In this document: one piece after another, positions 62,630 through 64,000 of the stretch
Numbering within the stretch: the first letter of the stretch is position 1
Layout: the number at the start of each line of letters is the position of its first letter
Assembly: GCF_000807925.1 (NCBI RefSeq)
Contig: NZ_JRVC01000001.1
Location: 248,001-312,000 of the forward strand
Direction of reading: 5' to 3'
Source of the DNA: Novosphingobium subterraneum
Lineage (GTDB): Bacteria > Pseudomonadota > Alphaproteobacteria > Sphingomonadales > Sphingomonadaceae
Length of the DNA stretch: 64,000 bases
Notes under the pieces: generated by a model
What the model saw: only the letters and a program-made list of their open reading frames with translations
Database searches by the model: none
Told to the model about the DNA's origin: nothing
Translations under genes and position numbers: made by a program

Positions 62630-62910
62630 CGGTTCACATCACTGTCCGGAAGCCGGCACCAGCATCCTGCGTTGCCTTCGGCCTACGGCTGCGGACGCTG
62701 CGAGCGGCGCTTTCCAAGACGCAGGGCGAGTTCGCCTCGGACCTTGGAATCGCGGTGAAGACGGTCAAGAATTATGAAGGCGGTCACAGGGATCCGCCAG
62801 CCACTCTCGTCGCGCTTGTCTGCATCAAATTCACTGTCGATCCAGCCTGGCTTCTGCTGGGCGATGCCGCTCGTCCAATGTTCCAGTCAACGCCTCGGGA
62901 AGGGGCCTGA
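62626..62910 (+). CDS. XRE-type helix-turn-helix protein
   Basis: 94 residues. LRTLRAALSKTQGEFASDLGIAVKTVKNYEGGHRDPP (residues 22-58) is a classic XRE helix-turn-helix. It lies between coupling-protein and relaxase genes with a four-base overlap upstream and one base before the relaxase start, so it is made with them and probably regulates transfer. Confidence 0.85.
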   Translation: MTVHITVRKPAPASCVAFGLRLRTLRAALSKTQGEFASDLGIAVKTVKNYEGGHRDPPATLVALVCIKFTVDPAWLLLGDAARPMFQSTPREGA

Positions 62911-62911
62911 C

Positions 62912-64000
62912 ATGCTTTCGGTCGCATCAGTGGGATCGGCAGGAGGCGCAGCCAACTATTTCGCCAAGGATGACTACTATGTTGGCGATGGCCCGGCTGA
63001 GCTCAGCGAGTGGGGCGGGAAGGGTGCCGAGGCTCTCGGGCTCAAGGGGCAGGTCTCGAAGGACGACTTCGAGAAGCTGCTCGACGGCAAGCTTCCCGAC
63101 GGGAGCATCGTCAATACCAATGCCAACCGCCGCGCCGGGATCGACCTGACTTTCTCGATGCCGAAGTCGGCTAGTCTGATGATCCAGTTGGGGGGCGACA
63201 AGCGCGTTCTGGAGGCGCAAGCCAGTGCGGTCAAATCTGTCATGGCCTATCTGGAAAAGCACTTCGCAGAAGCGCGGGACTATTCCCGGAATGGCAATGG
63301 CGAACCGGTCAGGACCGGCAACCTCGTCTACGCGCTCTTCCAGCACGATACGAGCCGCAAACTCGACCCGCAGAACCACACCCATGCCGTGATAGCCGCG
63401 ATGACGCAGGACAAGGCGGGCAAGTGGAAGGCGCTCTGGAACGGCGAGATCTGGAAGAACAATTCGGTCCTAGGCTCAATCTATAACGCGGCCCTGCGCA
63501 GCAACCTCGAGAAGCTGGGATACCAGACAGAGATTACCGGCAAGCACGGCCAGTTCGAGATCAAGGGTGTGCCGCGCGATGTCATCGATGCCTTCAGCCA
63601 GAGGCGTCAGGACATTCTGGCAACCGCGGAGAGGTTGGGTCGCAGTCCGACCGAAACCGAAGCGATGCGCGAGATCACCAAGCGGACCCGCGATCCCAAG
63701 CTCAATCCCGACGACAAGCAGGCGCTCAAGGCAGAATGGGCGCGGCGCGCGGAAGGTCTTGGTTTCGACGCCAAGGCCCTTGCCGAACAGGCTATGTCGC
63801 GCTCGCAGCTGTCGGCCGAAGCCAAGCTTGGCACCGCCGAGCGCGTGCGCGAGGCGATCAACGACATTCGCGCGAATGCCCGAATCTATACGCGTCCGGC
63901 TGACGAACTCACGACTAATGGCCTGGCGCGGACCCTGCTGACCCCAAGACAGCTGCGCACTGAGATGGCAACCGCTTCGGCCATTCGCATGATTGGCGAG
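62912..64000 (+). CDS. traA: MobF-family conjugative relaxase, N-terminal part
   Basis: The frame runs off the window after 363 codons. The N-terminus MLSVASVGSAGGAANYFAKDDYY carries candidate catalytic tyrosines at 16, 22 and 23. His145, His156 and His158 (FQHD...QNHTH) have the 11 and 2 residue spacing of the TrwC metal triad. LTFSMPKSASLM is the family motif. A helicase domain should follow beyond the window. GGGAAGGGG is 6-8 bases before the ATG. Confidence 0.92.
   Translation, partial: MLSVASVGSAGGAANYFAKDDYYVGDGPAELSEWGGKGAEALGLKGQVSKDDFEKLLDGKLPDGSIVNTNANRRAGIDLTFSMPKSASLMIQLGGDKRVLEAQASAVKSVMAYLEKHFAEARDYSRNGNGEPVRTGNLVYALFQHDTSRKLDPQNHTHAVIAAMTQDKAGKWKALWNGEIWKNNSVLGSIYNAALRSNLEKLGYQTEITGKHGQFEIKGVPRDVIDAFSQRRQDILATAERLGRSPTETEAMREITKRTRDPKLNPDDKQALKAEWARRAEGLGFDAKALAEQAMSRSQLSAEAKLGTAERVREAINDIRANARIYTRPADELTTNGLARTLLTPRQLRTEMATASAIRMIGE

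Noticed and set aside
1..64000. CRISPR arrays, tRNA, rRNA and intact insertion sequences
   Set aside because: No regularly spaced repeat array other than the iterons, no tRNA or rRNA signature and no transposase-like protein were recognised.

Overview
The window looks like part of a large, self-transmissible plasmid (or plasmid-derived replicon) of a GC-rich alphaproteobacterium. A sphingomonad such as Novosphingobium or Sphingobium is my best guess, from the overall protein character; the genus is inferred, not shown. No rRNA, tRNA, CRISPR array or intact insertion sequence was seen.

Region 1 (1-14654) is an almost gap-free aerobic cobalamin (vitamin B12) cluster: end of cobI, cobJ, cobK (opposite strand), cobL, cobE, cobM, cobB, cobA, cobF, cobO, bluB, a DUF1636-type metal-binding gene, cobT, an alpha-ribazole phosphatase gene, cobS, cobD, cbiB, cobQ and cobU/cobP. 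Nearly every junction is a 4-base stop/start overlap. cobK shares a CATG with cobL for two divergent start codons, and bluB appears to start at CTG. cobG, cobH and the cobalt chelatase genes are not in view.

Region 2 (15014-21180) is replicon maintenance: a tyrosine recombinase, a winged-helix protein of unknown role, and rep-parA-parB on the minus strand. Two copies of one long palindrome flank parA. Upstream of rep lie GGTCAGG iterons with 22-base spacing and an inverted repeat of the same word, so this is a Rep_3-type iteron origin.

Region 3 (21304-28062) is an accessory and defence block: a WGR protein, a Zn-ribbon/Toprim protein, a Gabija-like pair (OLD-type nuclease plus UvrD-type helicase) and a hipBA module with paired operators.

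Region 4 (28268-47387) is a plus-strand run of plasmid genes: a giant strawberry-notch-like helicase with a methyltransferase-like N-terminus, a large ParB-like protein, an ArdC-like antirestriction protein, many uncharacterised proteins, a RES/Xre and a Phd/PemK toxin-antitoxin pair, a GHKL ATPase, DUF3768 and DUF736 proteins and a short SSB. Many of these genes carry the same polypurine tract (about AAGGGGAGGGGGAGG) in front of a separate Shine-Dalgarno site.

Region 5 (47735-55211) is a minus-strand heavy-metal efflux operon (membrane fusion protein, RND pump, outer-membrane channel, response regulator, sensor kinase). Region 6 (55436-64000) holds more small plasmid genes, a repeat-bearing spacer that is the best oriT candidate, then RHH protein, coupling protein, HTH protein and the start of a MobF relaxase. 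That is the oriT-trwA-trwB-trwC order of R388. If the spacer is oriT, region 4 and the left of region 6 form the leading region. Its ssb, antirestriction, ParB-like and hairpin-preceded genes, nearly all on the plus strand, fit early expression in a new host.
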